In this document: piece after piece, positions 41,455 through 51,023 of the stretch
Layout of the letters: every line of letters begins with the position of its first letter
Numbering within the stretch: position 1 is the stretch's first letter
DNA from: G963668185 sp963668185
GTDB taxonomy: Bacteria > Chloroflexota > Dehalococcoidia > Lucifugimonadales > G963668185
Direction of reading: 5' to 3'
DNA: 64,000 nucleotides
Assembly: GCA_963668185.1 (NCBI GenBank)
Contig: OY764162.1
Location: forward strand, 1,116,001-1,180,000
Notes under the pieces: model-generated
The model's input: the letters and a program-made list of their open reading frames with translations, nothing else
Databases searched by the model: none
What the model was told of the DNA's origin: nothing
Program-made: the position numbers and the translations under genes

Positions 41455-42345
41455 CTAGTCGACGCTGTTGCCCTCAACAGTTATCTGGATCCTGCAATGG
41501 TCGCTGGGGCCCCATTCGTGCACGCCATTCAGTGCCTTCGTCCGAACCTCTTCGTGGAAGCCCCGAGAGGCAAACACGTGGTCAAGCTGGGCATACGCGC
41601 CGGCAGGAGTGTTCGATGGCCTGTGATAGTAAGTAGGCACGTCCAGAGACTCTTCATTCAGGTGTTTGGGTATTGGGTGAGCACGGCGACCGGCAGGATA
41701 CTGAGGCCCCATGTAGTCCAGCCCCAACGCTTGAAACCGATCGAGAACCGTCTGAGCTCGGTGATCGAACTGGTCAGTGCTCTGAAAGGACATGTTCAAG
41801 TCCCCGGCTGCCAGAATCCGATGTTCAGCAGGACGGTCATAGTAACCAATGAATGCCGACAGGTCTGAGATTATGCTGTGGGCCGAGGCATCCGGATAAA
41901 TCCAGTCCCCAACAGCGGCAGGATGCGGGATGAGCCAGCGCGCGTACATCGAGACCGCGATGAATGGCCCGGCCCCCGTCACGGGGATTACTCGGGCAAA
42001 CTCCACGTTTCCAATCCCGCTTACCGCAACATCAAAGGGCCTTTCAGGCGCCACCCAGGTCGGACCTACCTGCCGAAACCACTCGACCCGGACCCGGTCG
42101 GAAAGCTTCACCACCATGGGCCACCGGTCGTAGTGCGGATCGTCGGTTGCCGGATCATGCTTCAGCCATGGCATGTACGGGCTCAGTTCAACCCGGTCGA
42201 TCACATCGTCAGGGATGGTGCCCACTTCCTGTAGCAGGGCGACGTCGGCATCCATCTCGACCAGTTCACGCCATGGTTGATGCGCCGCGGCGATGTTCCA
42301 ACTCACTACTCTAATCACAGCAAGTCCTGATTTCCCTACTCCCAC
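41455..42345 (-). CDS. endonuclease/exonuclease/phosphatase (EEP) family protein
   Basis: About 285-296 residues. The EEP fold is shown by VIRVVSWNIAAAH (Asn ligand), DVALLQEVG (catalytic Glu), ILAAGDLNMSF (Asp/Asn pair), AQLDHVFAS and EWGPSDHCRIQI (terminal Asp-His). The family includes AP endonucleases, DNases and phosphodiesterases; this sequence does not settle which. The start at 42345 or an internal methionine/valine (VIRVVSW) cannot be distinguished. Single gene, convergent to the small operon. Confidence 0.82.
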   Translation of the reverse strand: MGVGKSGLAVIRVVSWNIAAAHQPWRELVEMDADVALLQEVGTIPDDVIDRVELSPYMPWLKHDPATDDPHYDRWPMVVKLSDRVRVEWFRQVGPTWVAPERPFDVAVSGIGNVEFARVIPVTGAGPFIAVSMYARWLIPHPAAVGDWIYPDASAHSIISDLSAFIGYYDRPAEHRILAAGDLNMSFQSTDQFDHRAQTVLDRFQALGLDYMGPQYPAGRRAHPIPKHLNEESLDVPTYYHRPSNTPAGAYAQLDHVFASRGFHEEVRTKALNGVHEWGPSDHCRIQITVEGNSVD

Positions 42346-42416
42346 CTGCCAGGATGCTCAGCGCCTAAACGACTGCTTTCTCTCAAAGACCCAGCATCGC
42401 GCCTCGTCGCGGCAGG

Positions 42417-43925
42417 CTACCGCTCGCGCATGTGGGGGAACAGGATGACCTCGCGGATCGTCTTCTCGCCGGAGAGGAGCATCGTGAGGCGGTCCACGCC
42501 GAGGCCGAGGCCGCCCGTGGGCGGCATGCCGTGCTCCACGGCCACTAGGAAGTCCTCGTCCAGCCGGTCCAGGTCCTCGTCCTGGAACGCAAGGCGCAGC
42601 GCCTCCTGCCGCTCGAAGCGCTGGCGCTGGTCCACGGGATCGTTGAGCTCGGTGAAGGAGTTGCAGATCTCCATGCCCGCGGCGAACCCCTCGAAACGCT
42701 CCACCAGCCCCGGCTTGTCGCGGTGGCGCTTGGCGAGCGGCGACATCTCCACCGGATAGTCCACCAGGAAGCACGGCTCCAGCAGGTGCGGCTCCACGGC
42801 ATCCGAGATCAGCTTGTCGAGCATGCCGCCCCAACTCACCTGCTCGCCGGGATTGAAGCCGGCGTTCGTCATGGCGGCGCGCAGGTCTTCGATCTCGGGG
42901 TGCTCCAGGAAGTCGATGCCGGTCCTCTCCGAGATCTCCGCGCGCAGGTCCAGCCGCGGCCAGGGCGGCGTGAAGTCTATGGCCGCGCCGTCGTACTCCA
43001 CCGACGACGAGCCGCACACCTCCAGCGCGATGTGGTGCACCATCTCCTCCGTCATCGCCATAACGTCTGTGTAGTCGGCGTACGCCTCGTAGCTTTCCAG
43101 CATCGTGTACTCGGGGTTGTGGTAGAAGTCCGAGCCCTCGTTGCGGAAGACGCGCCCTATCTCATACACTTTCTCCAAGCCGCCCACGATCAGCCGCTTC
43201 AGGTAAAGCTCCGTTGCGATTCGGAGATAGAAATCGCGGCCGAGGTCGTTGTGGTGCGTGATGAACGGCTGGGCCATCGCGCCGGCCGCGACCGACACGA
43301 GGATGGGCGTCTCCACCTCCATGAAGCCGCGCCCGTCCATGAAGCGCCTCATCTCCGAAGACACGCGGCTTCGCATGACTGCGAGCCGGCGGGCGTCCTC
43401 GTTCGATATGAGATCCAGGTACCGTTGCCTGTACCGTATCTCCACGTCGCGCAGGCCGTGCCACTTCTCCGGGAGCGGGCGCACCGACTTGCTGAGCACC
43501 TCGAACGTGCGGACCTCCAGCGTGACCTCGCCCGTGCGCGTGCGGAGCAGCGGGCCGCCGACGCCGATCCAGTCGCCGATGTCCAGGTCTTCGAGGACCG
43601 CGAACTCGTCCCCCAGGATGTTGCTGCGGAACATCGCCTGGACGCCGGCGTCCTGGTCGCGTACGTCCATGAAGGATACGCGCCCCATGTCCCGCACGGC
43701 CATGACGCGGCCCGCGAGGACGAACGTCTCCCCGGTGCGGCCATCCTCCAGCGTCTCTTCGAGCGCAAGGTATCTCGCGACGGCCTCGGCGATCGTGTGG
43801 GACCGCCGGAAGGTGTGCGGGTATGGATCGATGCCGCGTTCGCGCAGCCTCTCCAGCTTTTCGAGGCGCACTCTTACAAGGTGATGCTCTTCAGGGGTGG
43901 TCATTCGAACTCTAGGGGTGGTCAT
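42417..43925 (-). CDS. lysS: lysyl-tRNA synthetase, class II
   Basis: About 495-502 residues. An N-terminal OB-fold anticodon-binding domain is followed by class II motifs: motif 2 FRNEGSDFYHNPEYTMLES and motif 3 GLGLGVDRLTMLLSG. It charges tRNA-Lys. The extreme N-terminus is duplicated: MTTPRVR is followed by MTTPEEHH, because a 21-bp tandem repeat (43893-43934) spans the start. Either ATG 43925 or 43904 may be used; 43904 gives a conventional start. It lies 22 bases downstream of greA on the same strand. Confidence 0.96.
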   Translation of the reverse strand: MTTPRVRMTTPEEHHLVRVRLEKLERLRERGIDPYPHTFRRSHTIAEAVARYLALEETLEDGRTGETFVLAGRVMAVRDMGRVSFMDVRDQDAGVQAMFRSNILGDEFAVLEDLDIGDWIGVGGPLLRTRTGEVTLEVRTFEVLSKSVRPLPEKWHGLRDVEIRYRQRYLDLISNEDARRLAVMRSRVSSEMRRFMDGRGFMEVETPILVSVAAGAMAQPFITHHNDLGRDFYLRIATELYLKRLIVGGLEKVYEIGRVFRNEGSDFYHNPEYTMLESYEAYADYTDVMAMTEEMVHHIALEVCGSSSVEYDGAAIDFTPPWPRLDLRAEISERTGIDFLEHPEIEDLRAAMTNAGFNPGEQVSWGGMLDKLISDAVEPHLLEPCFLVDYPVEMSPLAKRHRDKPGLVERFEGFAAGMEICNSFTELNDPVDQRQRFERQEALRLAFQDEDLDRLDEDFLVAVEHGMPPTGGLGLGVDRLTMLLSGEKTIREVILFPHMRER

Positions 43926-43947
43926 TCGAACTCTCGGGCCGCGAGGC

Positions 43948-44418
43948 TTACTTGACCCTTGTGATCTTCATCCTGTTCACGCCGGCGGGTGTCTTGACCT
44001 CCACGGTGTCGCCCACCTTGTGGCCCATGAGCGCCTTGCCCACCGGGGACTCGTTGGAGATGCGGCCCTCGAGCGGCTTCGCCTCGGCGCTGCCGACGAG
44101 CACGTACGTCTGCGCGCCGCCCCTGGCAGGCTTGACGGTCACGGTGGAGCCGAAGTCCACCAGTCCGCCCTCAGGATCGTGCGACGGCGCGGTGATGGAG
44201 TTGTTCAGGGTGCGCTCGATGTCCTGGATGCGGCCCTCGATGAAGGACTGCTCTTCCTTGACCTCCTCGTACTCGGCGTTGTCCACGTTGCCGCCGGTCT
44301 CGTGGGCCTTGTGAATGCGCTGGGCGATGTCGGGACGCTCGACGGTCTTCAGCCGGTGAAGCTCCTCTTCGAGGTCCTTGCGGCCTTCCGCGGTAAGGTA
44401 ATGCTGCTCGCCAACCAT
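43948..44418 (-). CDS. greA: transcription elongation factor GreA
   Basis: A 156-residue protein from ATG 44418 with RBS GGAGGGTCGAG. The N-terminal coiled coil carries YLTAEGRKDLEEELHRLK and the acidic tip GNVDNAEYEEVKEEQ; the C-terminal FKBP-like domain has GSTVTVKPA, SNESPVGKALMGHKVGDTVEVKTPAG. It rescues backtracked RNA polymerase by stimulating transcript cleavage. Order greA-lysS is seen in many bacteria. Confidence 0.96.
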   Translation of the reverse strand: MVGEQHYLTAEGRKDLEEELHRLKTVERPDIAQRIHKAHETGGNVDNAEYEEVKEEQSFIEGRIQDIERTLNNSITAPSHDPEGGLVDFGSTVTVKPARGGAQTYVLVGSAEAKPLEGRISNESPVGKALMGHKVGDTVEVKTPAGVNRMKITRVK

Positions 44419-44588
44419 CTCGACCCTCCGGGGAAAACAAAAAAGACCGATCGGCGCCTGAAACAAGCGGCTTACGCGTCGGCCCTGCTTGACTAAGTGT
44501 AGTTGACGCGGGGGCGGCTTGTAAATGGCAGGAGGGCGACGGCGCCCACTAGAACGGCTTCGCGTTTGGGGCCGCTCGACTGGAACGG

Positions 44589-44816
44589 CTAGGCCAGAAA
44601 GCGCATTATTGCGGCCACGGCGCCCAGGCCGAGAAGCTGAAGGCCCACCATCCAGCGCAGTTGACCGTCTATCTTGCCGGTGAGTCGCCTCTCCAACTCC
44701 GCCAGGTCTTTCTGCACGTCCGCCTTGAAGCCGGACAGGTCGGCCTTCGTCGCAAGATTGGGCATGACCGCCTCATAGAACTCTCGTCGAGTGAGCGGCT
44801 GCTCAGACGTTGCCAT
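44589..44816 (-). CDS. small coiled-coil protein with C-terminal membrane anchor
   Basis: A 75-residue protein from ATG 44816 (RBS GGAGGTCAACC). LTRREFYEAVMPNLATKADLSGFKADVQKDLAELERRL is a charged helix or coiled coil, followed by a hydrophobic anchor WMVGLQLLGLGAVAAIMRFLA. Such proteins are common and unnamed. Function unknown. Confidence 0.65.
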   Translation of the reverse strand: MATSEQPLTRREFYEAVMPNLATKADLSGFKADVQKDLAELERRLTGKIDGQLRWMVGLQLLGLGAVAAIMRFLA

Positions 44817-45035
44817 GGTTGACCTCCGTGCCATTCAGCATACCGGGCTGCTCACAACACGATTATATCCTAGATGCAGACATTGGATTTCGAGTCTGCC
44901 TCGTTACGCCTCCGCGGCCCGAAATCGTGTACCGTCGAAATAGGCCTTTGTTAAACTCCCCAGGTACTTGTGCGGACTCCCTCTCAGGCAAAGTCGCGGA
45001 GTGCGCAACCACACTCTGAACATACGGACGGTGAA

Positions 45036-45785
45036 ATGAAAGACCTGAACGGATACAAGCGCGGAATGACTGTCGTGGCCCACGCGGACGACGCGGAGTT
45101 CGGCTGCGCGGCGACCGTCGCGAAGTTCTGCGACGAGGGCTGGGAGTGGGTGTACGTGATGTGCACCGACGGCAGCCGGGGTTCAAGCGAAAAGGACGTG
45201 AGCCCGGGCGAGCTGGCGGAGACGCGCAAGCAGGAGCAGATCAACGCCGGCAAGGTGCTGGGCCTGAAGGCGGTCGAATTCCTCGGCTATACGGACGGCA
45301 TCCTGGAGCCCACGCTGGAAGTGCGCCGTGACATTGCGCGGGAGATCCGGCGGCACAAGCCGGACGTGGTCATCTGCCAATACCCTTCGCGGGGCGACAT
45401 GACGCACTTCTGGATCGGGCACCCGGACCACATGGCGGCGGGAGAGGCGGCGCTGTCCGCGATCTTCCCGACGGCCAGGGACCATCTCTCCTTCCCGGAA
45501 CTCTACGAGGACGGGTTCGAGCCGCACAACGTGTCCGAGGTATGGGTGATGGGACACCCCCAGCCGGACCTCTGGATCGACACCACGGGCTACATGGAGC
45601 AGTCGGTCGACGCGCTGCTGGAGCACAAGTCGCAGGTCGGCGGCTGGAAGCGCGAGGACGCGCTGCGGATGTTGAGCGACTGGCGCCGCCGCACGGCGTA
45701 CGGCCACGGCATGATGTACGCGGACTCGTACAAGCGCATCCGGTTCGGCAGGCGGAACAGGGATCGAGAGGACGACGAAGAGTAG
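45036..45785 (+). CDS. PIG-L/LmbE family deacetylase
   Basis: A 249-residue protein from ATG 45036. Zinc ligands are in VVAHADDAEFGCAAT (AHxDD motif) and WIGHPDHMAAG. TDGSRGSSEKD and RKQEQINAGKVLGLKAVEFLGYTDG are typical of the family, which removes acetyl groups from GlcNAc-linked compounds, as in mycothiol, bacillithiol or mycothiol-conjugate metabolism. It lies 67 bases upstream of the PHP-domain gene, probably co-transcribed. Confidence 0.92.
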   Translation: MKDLNGYKRGMTVVAHADDAEFGCAATVAKFCDEGWEWVYVMCTDGSRGSSEKDVSPGELAETRKQEQINAGKVLGLKAVEFLGYTDGILEPTLEVRRDIAREIRRHKPDVVICQYPSRGDMTHFWIGHPDHMAAGEAALSAIFPTARDHLSFPELYEDGFEPHNVSEVWVMGHPQPDLWIDTTGYMEQSVDALLEHKSQVGGWKREDALRMLSDWRRRTAYGHGMMYADSYKRIRFGRRNRDREDDEE

Positions 45786-45852
45786 AGCCGCCGCGCACAG
45801 TCCCGCGGTCATATAGAATTGGGACTTCCAAACTTGGATTGAGGGGCGCCGG

Positions 45853-46584
45853 TTGGCGGTATTCGACCTCCACGTACACACGACGAGGGGGAGCAGCGAC
45901 AGCAGCCTTACTCCTGAGCAGTTGATCGAAGAGGCCGGGCGAATCGGCCTGGACGGCGTCTGCCTCACCGAGCACGGAGGCGGCTGGGACGACCGCGCGC
46001 TGGCCGACGCGTTCGACGGCTCCGGGATTACCGTACTGCGCGGGCTCGAGGTGTCCACCGACATGGGCCACGTGATCGTCATCGGCATCCACTCTTACAT
46101 CGACCCCCTCATGCACGACGCGGCGGCGCTCAGGGAGACCGTGGACCGGATCGGCGGCGTGATGATCTCCGCGCACCCGTTCCGCAACCTGTTCAACAGG
46201 CCGCCGTACAACGTGAACATCGTCTTCAACGGGCCGTACGGCCACCCGAAAACGCCCTCGGAGGCGGCGCGGCACCCGATCTTCTCGCTCGTGGATGAGA
46301 TCGAGGCGGCCAACGGCGCAAACTCCGACGAGGAGAACCGCTTCGCCCTCGCGGTCGCGCGGGAGATGGGCATGGTGGGCACGGCGGGAAGCGACGCCCA
46401 CTCCGAGCACGGCATCGGCCGGTACGTGACGGTATTCGACGGCGACGTCCGCTCCGAGCGCGACCTGATCGACGCGATCAAGGCGAAGGCGTTCGAGCCG
46501 GCCGGCGGGCTGAACGTCGGCGCACTGGAGCGATTCGACCCGCCGCTGGGGCTGCCCTACCCTCACGCCGCTCCGGCGGGCTGA
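45853..46584 (+). CDS. PHP-domain phosphoesterase
   Basis: A 243-residue protein with a TTG start. Metal ligands of the PHP domain appear as FDLHVHTTRGS, CLTEHGG, GLEVS, ISAHPFRN and GSDAHSEHGIG. The family hydrolyses phosphoesters, such as histidinol phosphate or 3',5' nucleotide products; the substrate is unknown. The end is 14 bases before the start of the DnaQ-DinG gene. Confidence 0.88.
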   Translation: MAVFDLHVHTTRGSSDSSLTPEQLIEEAGRIGLDGVCLTEHGGGWDDRALADAFDGSGITVLRGLEVSTDMGHVIVIGIHSYIDPLMHDAAALRETVDRIGGVMISAHPFRNLFNRPPYNVNIVFNGPYGHPKTPSEAARHPIFSLVDEIEAANGANSDEENRFALAVAREMGMVGTAGSDAHSEHGIGRYVTVFDGDVRSERDLIDAIKAKAFEPAGGLNVGALERFDPPLGLPYPHAAPAG

Positions 46585-46598
46585 CCACGCGGCTCAGC

Positions 46599-49469
46599 AT
46601 GGCCACGCTCCCCCTGGCGCCCGCAGATATCGACCTGCCGTGGGTCGCGCTGGACCTCGAAACGACCGGCCTCGACAACAAGAAGGACGCGGTCATAGAG
46701 ATCGGCGCCGTCAAGTTCAGCGGCGACCAGGTCCTGGACACGTTCCAGACGTTCGTGAACCCAAAGCGCCGTCTGAGCGCGTTCATCCGCGACTATACCG
46801 GCATCAGGCAGGCGGACGTGGCCGGCGCGCCGGAGTTCGACGTGGCCGCCGCGCGGCTGACGGAGTTCGTCGGCGCGTCACCGGTTGTCGGGCACAACGT
46901 GGGGTTCGACCTGGGCTTCCTGGAGGCCGGCGGAGCCGCGCTGCCCAACCCGCGCTGCGACACGTACGACCTCGCGTTCGTGCTGCTCCCCGGCGCGGGC
47001 GCGTACAACCTCGGCGCGCTGGCGAAGGCGCTCGGCGTGTCGGCGGGCCGCGCCCACCGTGCGGACGCCGACGCCGCAATGGTGCACGGCGTGTTCCGCA
47101 ATCTGGAGGACATGGCGCGGGAACTGGACGCCGGAACGATCTCGGCCATGAGACGGCTGGCCGGAGCCTCGTCGTGGGTGCTGGACTACTTCCTGCGCTC
47201 GCTGGAGGCCGCCAGTCTGCGGGCGGCGGCGCTTTCCGTCCCCTCGCCGGGCGCGGGCATCTCCGGCGTGGACACGGAGGCGCTCGCGGGCCGTCTCAGG
47301 CGGGAGCGGGCGCTGCGGCCGGCCGGCCCGCCGGAACCGGTGGACCCCGACCACGTCGAGGCGCTGCTGCGGAGCGGCAGCCCCGTGGCCGGCGCGTTGC
47401 CGGGCTTCGAGGAGCGCGAGGAGCAGGTCGCGATGGCCCGCGCGGTTGCCGACGCGATCAACGGCGCGGACCCGGACGCGGGGCAGGCCGCGCGGCTCAT
47501 CGTGGAAGCGGGCACCGGCGTCGGCAAGTCGCTCGCGTACCTGCTGCCCGCCGCGCTGTACGCGATAGCCAACGGCAAGCGCGTCGTAGTCTCCACGAAC
47601 ACGATCAACCTCCAGGAGCAGCTCATCCGCAAGGACCTGCCCGCCCTCGCAGGGGCGCTGGACGATGCCGGCGAGGCGGGCGAAGCCGGGCTCAAGTTCA
47701 CGCAACTCAAGGGGCGGGCCAACTACCTCTGCCTCAAGCGCTTCGAGCACCTGCGATCGTCGGGCAACGTGAGCGTGCCCGAGGCGCGGATGCTGTCGAA
47801 GTCGCTGGTGTGGCTGGGGGACACGGAGACGGGCGACCGCAGCGAGATCAACCTGGGCGCGCGGGACACCGCGTCGGCCTGGGACCGGATATCGGCGCAG
47901 GGCGCGCTGACCTGCCCGGACATGAGGGGGCCGTGCTTCCTGCGAGCCGCGCGGGAACGGGCGGCGGCGTCCCACATCGTGGTCGTCAACCACGCGCTGC
48001 TGCTGTCCGACGTGACGGCCGGGGGCGCGCTGATCCCGCCGTACGATGTCCTGATCGTGGACGAGGCGCACCACCTGGAGGACGAGGCCACCCGCAGGCT
48101 CAGCTTCGAGGTGGGCCAGGGCGCGCTGAGCGACAGGCTGCAGACGATGGCGGGCGAGCGCGGCGTCCTCCGCGAGACGGCGGCGGCCGTCGCCGCGTCC
48201 GGCGCGGGCGAGCAGGGCCGCGCGACGATAGAGACCGCCTCGTCCCAGGTGTCCGCGCTCGTGCCGGCGGCCAGGGAGCGCGTCGCCCGGCTCTTCGCCG
48301 CCGTGAACGACGTGCTGTTCTCGGAGGCGGAGAGCCGCTCGCAGTGGGGGCCGCAGACGGAGGCCCGCGTCACGTCCGGCACGCGCGCGCAGCCGGGATG
48401 GTCCGAGGTCGAGTCGCGCTGGCACCACGTGGACGCCGCGCTGGAGACGGTCGGCGACGGCCTGCGCGGGCTGCTGGCGGAGATGGACTCGCTACGGGAC
48501 GCGGACGTGCCGAACTACGAGGGACTGCTGACGGAACTGGCCGGCGAGTTACAGCACGTCGGCGACGTGCGGCGCATGTTGCGGGAAGCCGTCCCGCACC
48601 CGGAGGACGACGTTGTGTACTGGTGCACGCTCAACAGGCGCGACGGCGGCATGGTGCTGCACGCCGCGCCGCTCAGCGTAGGCGAACTGCTGGAGACGGC
48701 GCTGTACTCACAGAACGAGACGGTCGTGCTCACGAGCGCGACGCTGAGTTCCGGCGGGACGTTCAAGCACGTGCTGGAGCGCACGGGCTTCGAGGGCGCA
48801 GAGGAGCTCCTGCTGGGATCGCCGTTCGACTACCGGACGGCGGCAGAGGTGTACGTGCCCAACGACGTGCCGGAACCCAACGCGCAGGGATATGCCGAGG
48901 CGGTCGGCCTCGCCATCTCGCAGGCCGTCGAGGCGGCGGGCGGGCGCACGATGGCGCTGTTCACGTCGCACGCCGCGCTGCAGGCCACGGCGTCCGCGCT
49001 GCGGCAGCGGCTGAGGTCGCGCGGCATCGACGTGTACGCGCAGGGCGTCGACGGCTCGCCGCACGGCGTCATGCGGCGATTCATCGAAAACCCGAACTCG
49101 CTGCTGCTCGGCACGGCCAGCTTCTGGGAGGGCGTGGACCTGGCGGGCGAGTCGCTGCAGGTGCTCGTGCTGGCGCGGCTGCCGTTCAACGTGCCCACCG
49201 AGCCGGTGTTCGAGGCGCGGTCGGAACTGTTCGAGCGGCCCTTCATCGAGTACGCGCTCCCGCAGGCGGTGCTCAGGCTCCGGCAGGGCTTCGGGCGGCT
49301 GATACGCACGAAGAACGACCGCGGCGCGGTCGTGATCCTGGACAGCCGCGTGGTCACGAGGAGGTACGGCCGCACGTTCCTGGATTCGCTGCCGGACATG
49401 AAGATAGACCGGTGCAGGCTTGCGGACGTCGGCGGCAAGATCGAAAGCTGGCTGGCGGCGAGCGCCTAG
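46599..49469 (+). CDS. dinG: DinG-family helicase with N-terminal DnaQ-type 3'-5' exonuclease
   Basis: A 956-residue fusion. Residues 15-180 are a DEDDh exonuclease: ALDLETTGLDNKK, then HNVGFDLGFLE and HRADADA. The helicase has Walker A AGTGVGKSLAYLLP near 303 and DEAHHLEDEA near 487, with cysteines in ANYLCLKRF and TCPDMRGPCF consistent with the iron-sulfur cluster region of XPD/DinG helicases. C-terminal motifs are LLGTASFWEGVDLAGE and QGFGRLIRTKNDRG. It probably unwinds and trims DNA in repair or R-loop removal. It is followed after four bases by an 8-oxoguanine glycosylase gene. Confidence 0.93.
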   Translation: MATLPLAPADIDLPWVALDLETTGLDNKKDAVIEIGAVKFSGDQVLDTFQTFVNPKRRLSAFIRDYTGIRQADVAGAPEFDVAAARLTEFVGASPVVGHNVGFDLGFLEAGGAALPNPRCDTYDLAFVLLPGAGAYNLGALAKALGVSAGRAHRADADAAMVHGVFRNLEDMARELDAGTISAMRRLAGASSWVLDYFLRSLEAASLRAAALSVPSPGAGISGVDTEALAGRLRRERALRPAGPPEPVDPDHVEALLRSGSPVAGALPGFEEREEQVAMARAVADAINGADPDAGQAARLIVEAGTGVGKSLAYLLPAALYAIANGKRVVVSTNTINLQEQLIRKDLPALAGALDDAGEAGEAGLKFTQLKGRANYLCLKRFEHLRSSGNVSVPEARMLSKSLVWLGDTETGDRSEINLGARDTASAWDRISAQGALTCPDMRGPCFLRAARERAAASHIVVVNHALLLSDVTAGGALIPPYDVLIVDEAHHLEDEATRRLSFEVGQGALSDRLQTMAGERGVLRETAAAVAASGAGEQGRATIETASSQVSALVPAARERVARLFAAVNDVLFSEAESRSQWGPQTEARVTSGTRAQPGWSEVESRWHHVDAALETVGDGLRGLLAEMDSLRDADVPNYEGLLTELAGELQHVGDVRRMLREAVPHPEDDVVYWCTLNRRDGGMVLHAAPLSVGELLETALYSQNETVVLTSATLSSGGTFKHVLERTGFEGAEELLLGSPFDYRTAAEVYVPNDVPEPNAQGYAEAVGLAISQAVEAAGGRTMALFTSHAALQATASALRQRLRSRGIDVYAQGVDGSPHGVMRRFIENPNSLLLGTASFWEGVDLAGESLQVLVLARLPFNVPTEPVFEARSELFERPFIEYALPQAVLRLRQGFGRLIRTKNDRGAVVILDSRVVTRRYGRTFLDSLPDMKIDRCRLADVGGKIESWLAASA

Positions 49470-49473
49470 CGCG

Positions 49474-50334
49474 ATGCTCATAACGCACGATGTCCCGTAC
49501 GACCTCGACGCATCGCTGCACGGCGGGCAGGCGTTCCGATGGCGGCGCGTCGACGACGGCTGGCATGAGGGCGTGCTGTTCGACAACCTCGTCCTGCTGC
49601 GGCAGCGGCCGGACGGCATCGAGATGGCCTGCGGCCCGGAGCCGGAGGAGAAGCTCGCGCCGATGGTGCGCGACTACCTGGCCCTGGGGCCGGACATGCA
49701 GCAGGCGCGCCATGCGCTGCGCCACGACGACGCGCTAGCGAAGGCGTTCGAAGGCTGCCGCGGCGTCAGCATCCTGCGGCAGGACCCGTGGGAGTGCCTG
49801 ATCGGCTTCATCATATCGTCCAACTCAAACATCCCCCGGATCGCCGGCAACGTCGAGTCGCTCGCCGAGACGTTCGGCGGAACGGTCGAGTGCGGCGGGC
49901 GCAAGCGGGCAACCTTCCCCACGCCCCAACAACTCGCCGCCGCGGGCGAACCGGCGCTCCGCGATCTGCGGCTCGGCTACCGCGCCAAGTTCGTCGCCGG
50001 CACGGCGGAGATCGTCGCAAACAGCGGCCTCGATCTACACGCTTTGCGGGAGGCCCCGTACGAGGACGCGCTGGAGGCGCTCGTCGGCCTGCCGGGCGTG
50101 GCGGACAAGGTGGCGAACTGCGTGCTGCTGTTCTCGCTCGACAAGCCCACCGCGTTCCCGGTGGACGTTTGGGTGCGCCGCGCCATCGAAGAGTGGTACC
50201 TCCCGCCGGGCGAGAAGATGACCGATAAGAAGATGCGCATCTGGGCCCAGGACCGCTTCGGCGCGCACGCCGGCTACGCCAACCAGTACCTGTTCCACTA
50301 CCGCCGCCTGATCGACGGCGAAGTTTCTCAATAG
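49474..50334 (+). CDS. 8-oxoguanine DNA glycosylase/AP lyase (OGG1-type)
   Basis: A 286-residue protein from ATG 49474. The N-terminal OGG domain begins YDLDASLHGGQAFRWRR, as in eukaryotic and clostridial OGG1. The helix-hairpin-helix GVADKVANCV is followed by the catalytic aspartate in FPVDVWVRR (about D230), and the Schiff-base lysine lies in LGYRAKFV (about K172). It removes 8-oxoG opposite C. Directly downstream of the DnaQ-DinG gene, suggesting a repair operon. Confidence 0.92.
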   Translation: MLITHDVPYDLDASLHGGQAFRWRRVDDGWHEGVLFDNLVLLRQRPDGIEMACGPEPEEKLAPMVRDYLALGPDMQQARHALRHDDALAKAFEGCRGVSILRQDPWECLIGFIISSNSNIPRIAGNVESLAETFGGTVECGGRKRATFPTPQQLAAAGEPALRDLRLGYRAKFVAGTAEIVANSGLDLHALREAPYEDALEALVGLPGVADKVANCVLLFSLDKPTAFPVDVWVRRAIEEWYLPPGEKMTDKKMRIWAQDRFGAHAGYANQYLFHYRRLIDGEVSQ

Positions 50335-50375
50335 CGGTCAAACGTCCCCAGCGAGCGGAGGTCAGGCACTACCCT

Positions 50376-51023
50376 ATGGCTAGCGAGTCCGGCGGCACAT
50401 CGGAAAACCCCTATCCGCCGTGGGCGTTCTACAAGGACGACCGCGGCGATGACCGCTGGTTCTACGCGCAGCCCCGGCTAGTCGTGCACCTGGACGAGCC
50501 GGCCATCGAGGCCGTTGGCCGGTACTTCGCGGAGACCCTGCCGCGGAACGCGCACCTGCTGGACCTGATGAGTAGTTGGCGCACGCACCTGCCCGAAGAG
50601 TTCGTCGCGGAGCGCGTAGTCGGCCTCGGCATGAACGCAGTCGAGATGATGGAGAACCCGCAGCTACACGACATGGTCGTGCACGACCTCAACGTCGATC
50701 CCTCCCTGCCCTTCGAGGACGCGGAGTTCGACGCCTGCTTCGTAACAGTCTCCATCCAGTACCTAACGCGCCCCCTGGAGATCTTCGCCGAGGTGAACCG
50801 CGTGCTAAGGCCCGGCGGCGGCCTGCACGTGATCTACTCCAACCGTATGTTCTTCACGAAGGCCGTAGCCATCTGGAAGTCGCTCGACGACGAAGGACGC
50901 GGCCTGCTGGTGGGCACCTACTTCGAAAACACCGGCGGCTGGACCGCGCTCGAGCGGCTGGACATCTCGCCCGGCGCCGGCACAGACCCCGTTTACGTAG
51001 TGCGGGCGTTCAAGGCGGAGTGA
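50376..51023 (+). CDS. SAM-dependent class I methyltransferase
   Basis: A 215-residue protein. HLLDLMSSWRTHLP occupies the motif I position (GxGxG is degenerate), HDLNVDPSLPFEDAEFDACFVTVSIQYLTRPLEIFAEVNRVLRPGGGLHVIYSNRMF is typical of methyltransferase_11. The degenerate motif I (no GxGxG) raises doubt about SAM affinity. Substrate unknown. It starts 41 bases after the glycosylase and may be in the same transcript. Confidence 0.78.
   Translation: MASESGGTSENPYPPWAFYKDDRGDDRWFYAQPRLVVHLDEPAIEAVGRYFAETLPRNAHLLDLMSSWRTHLPEEFVAERVVGLGMNAVEMMENPQLHDMVVHDLNVDPSLPFEDAEFDACFVTVSIQYLTRPLEIFAEVNRVLRPGGGLHVIYSNRMFFTKAVAIWKSLDDEGRGLLVGTYFENTGGWTALERLDISPGAGTDPVYVVRAFKAE

Noticed and set aside
45009..45024. 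CTCTGAACATACGG as a MITE right-end remnant
   Set aside because: Only about a dozen bases match, with no left end and no duplication; chance similarity cannot be excluded.
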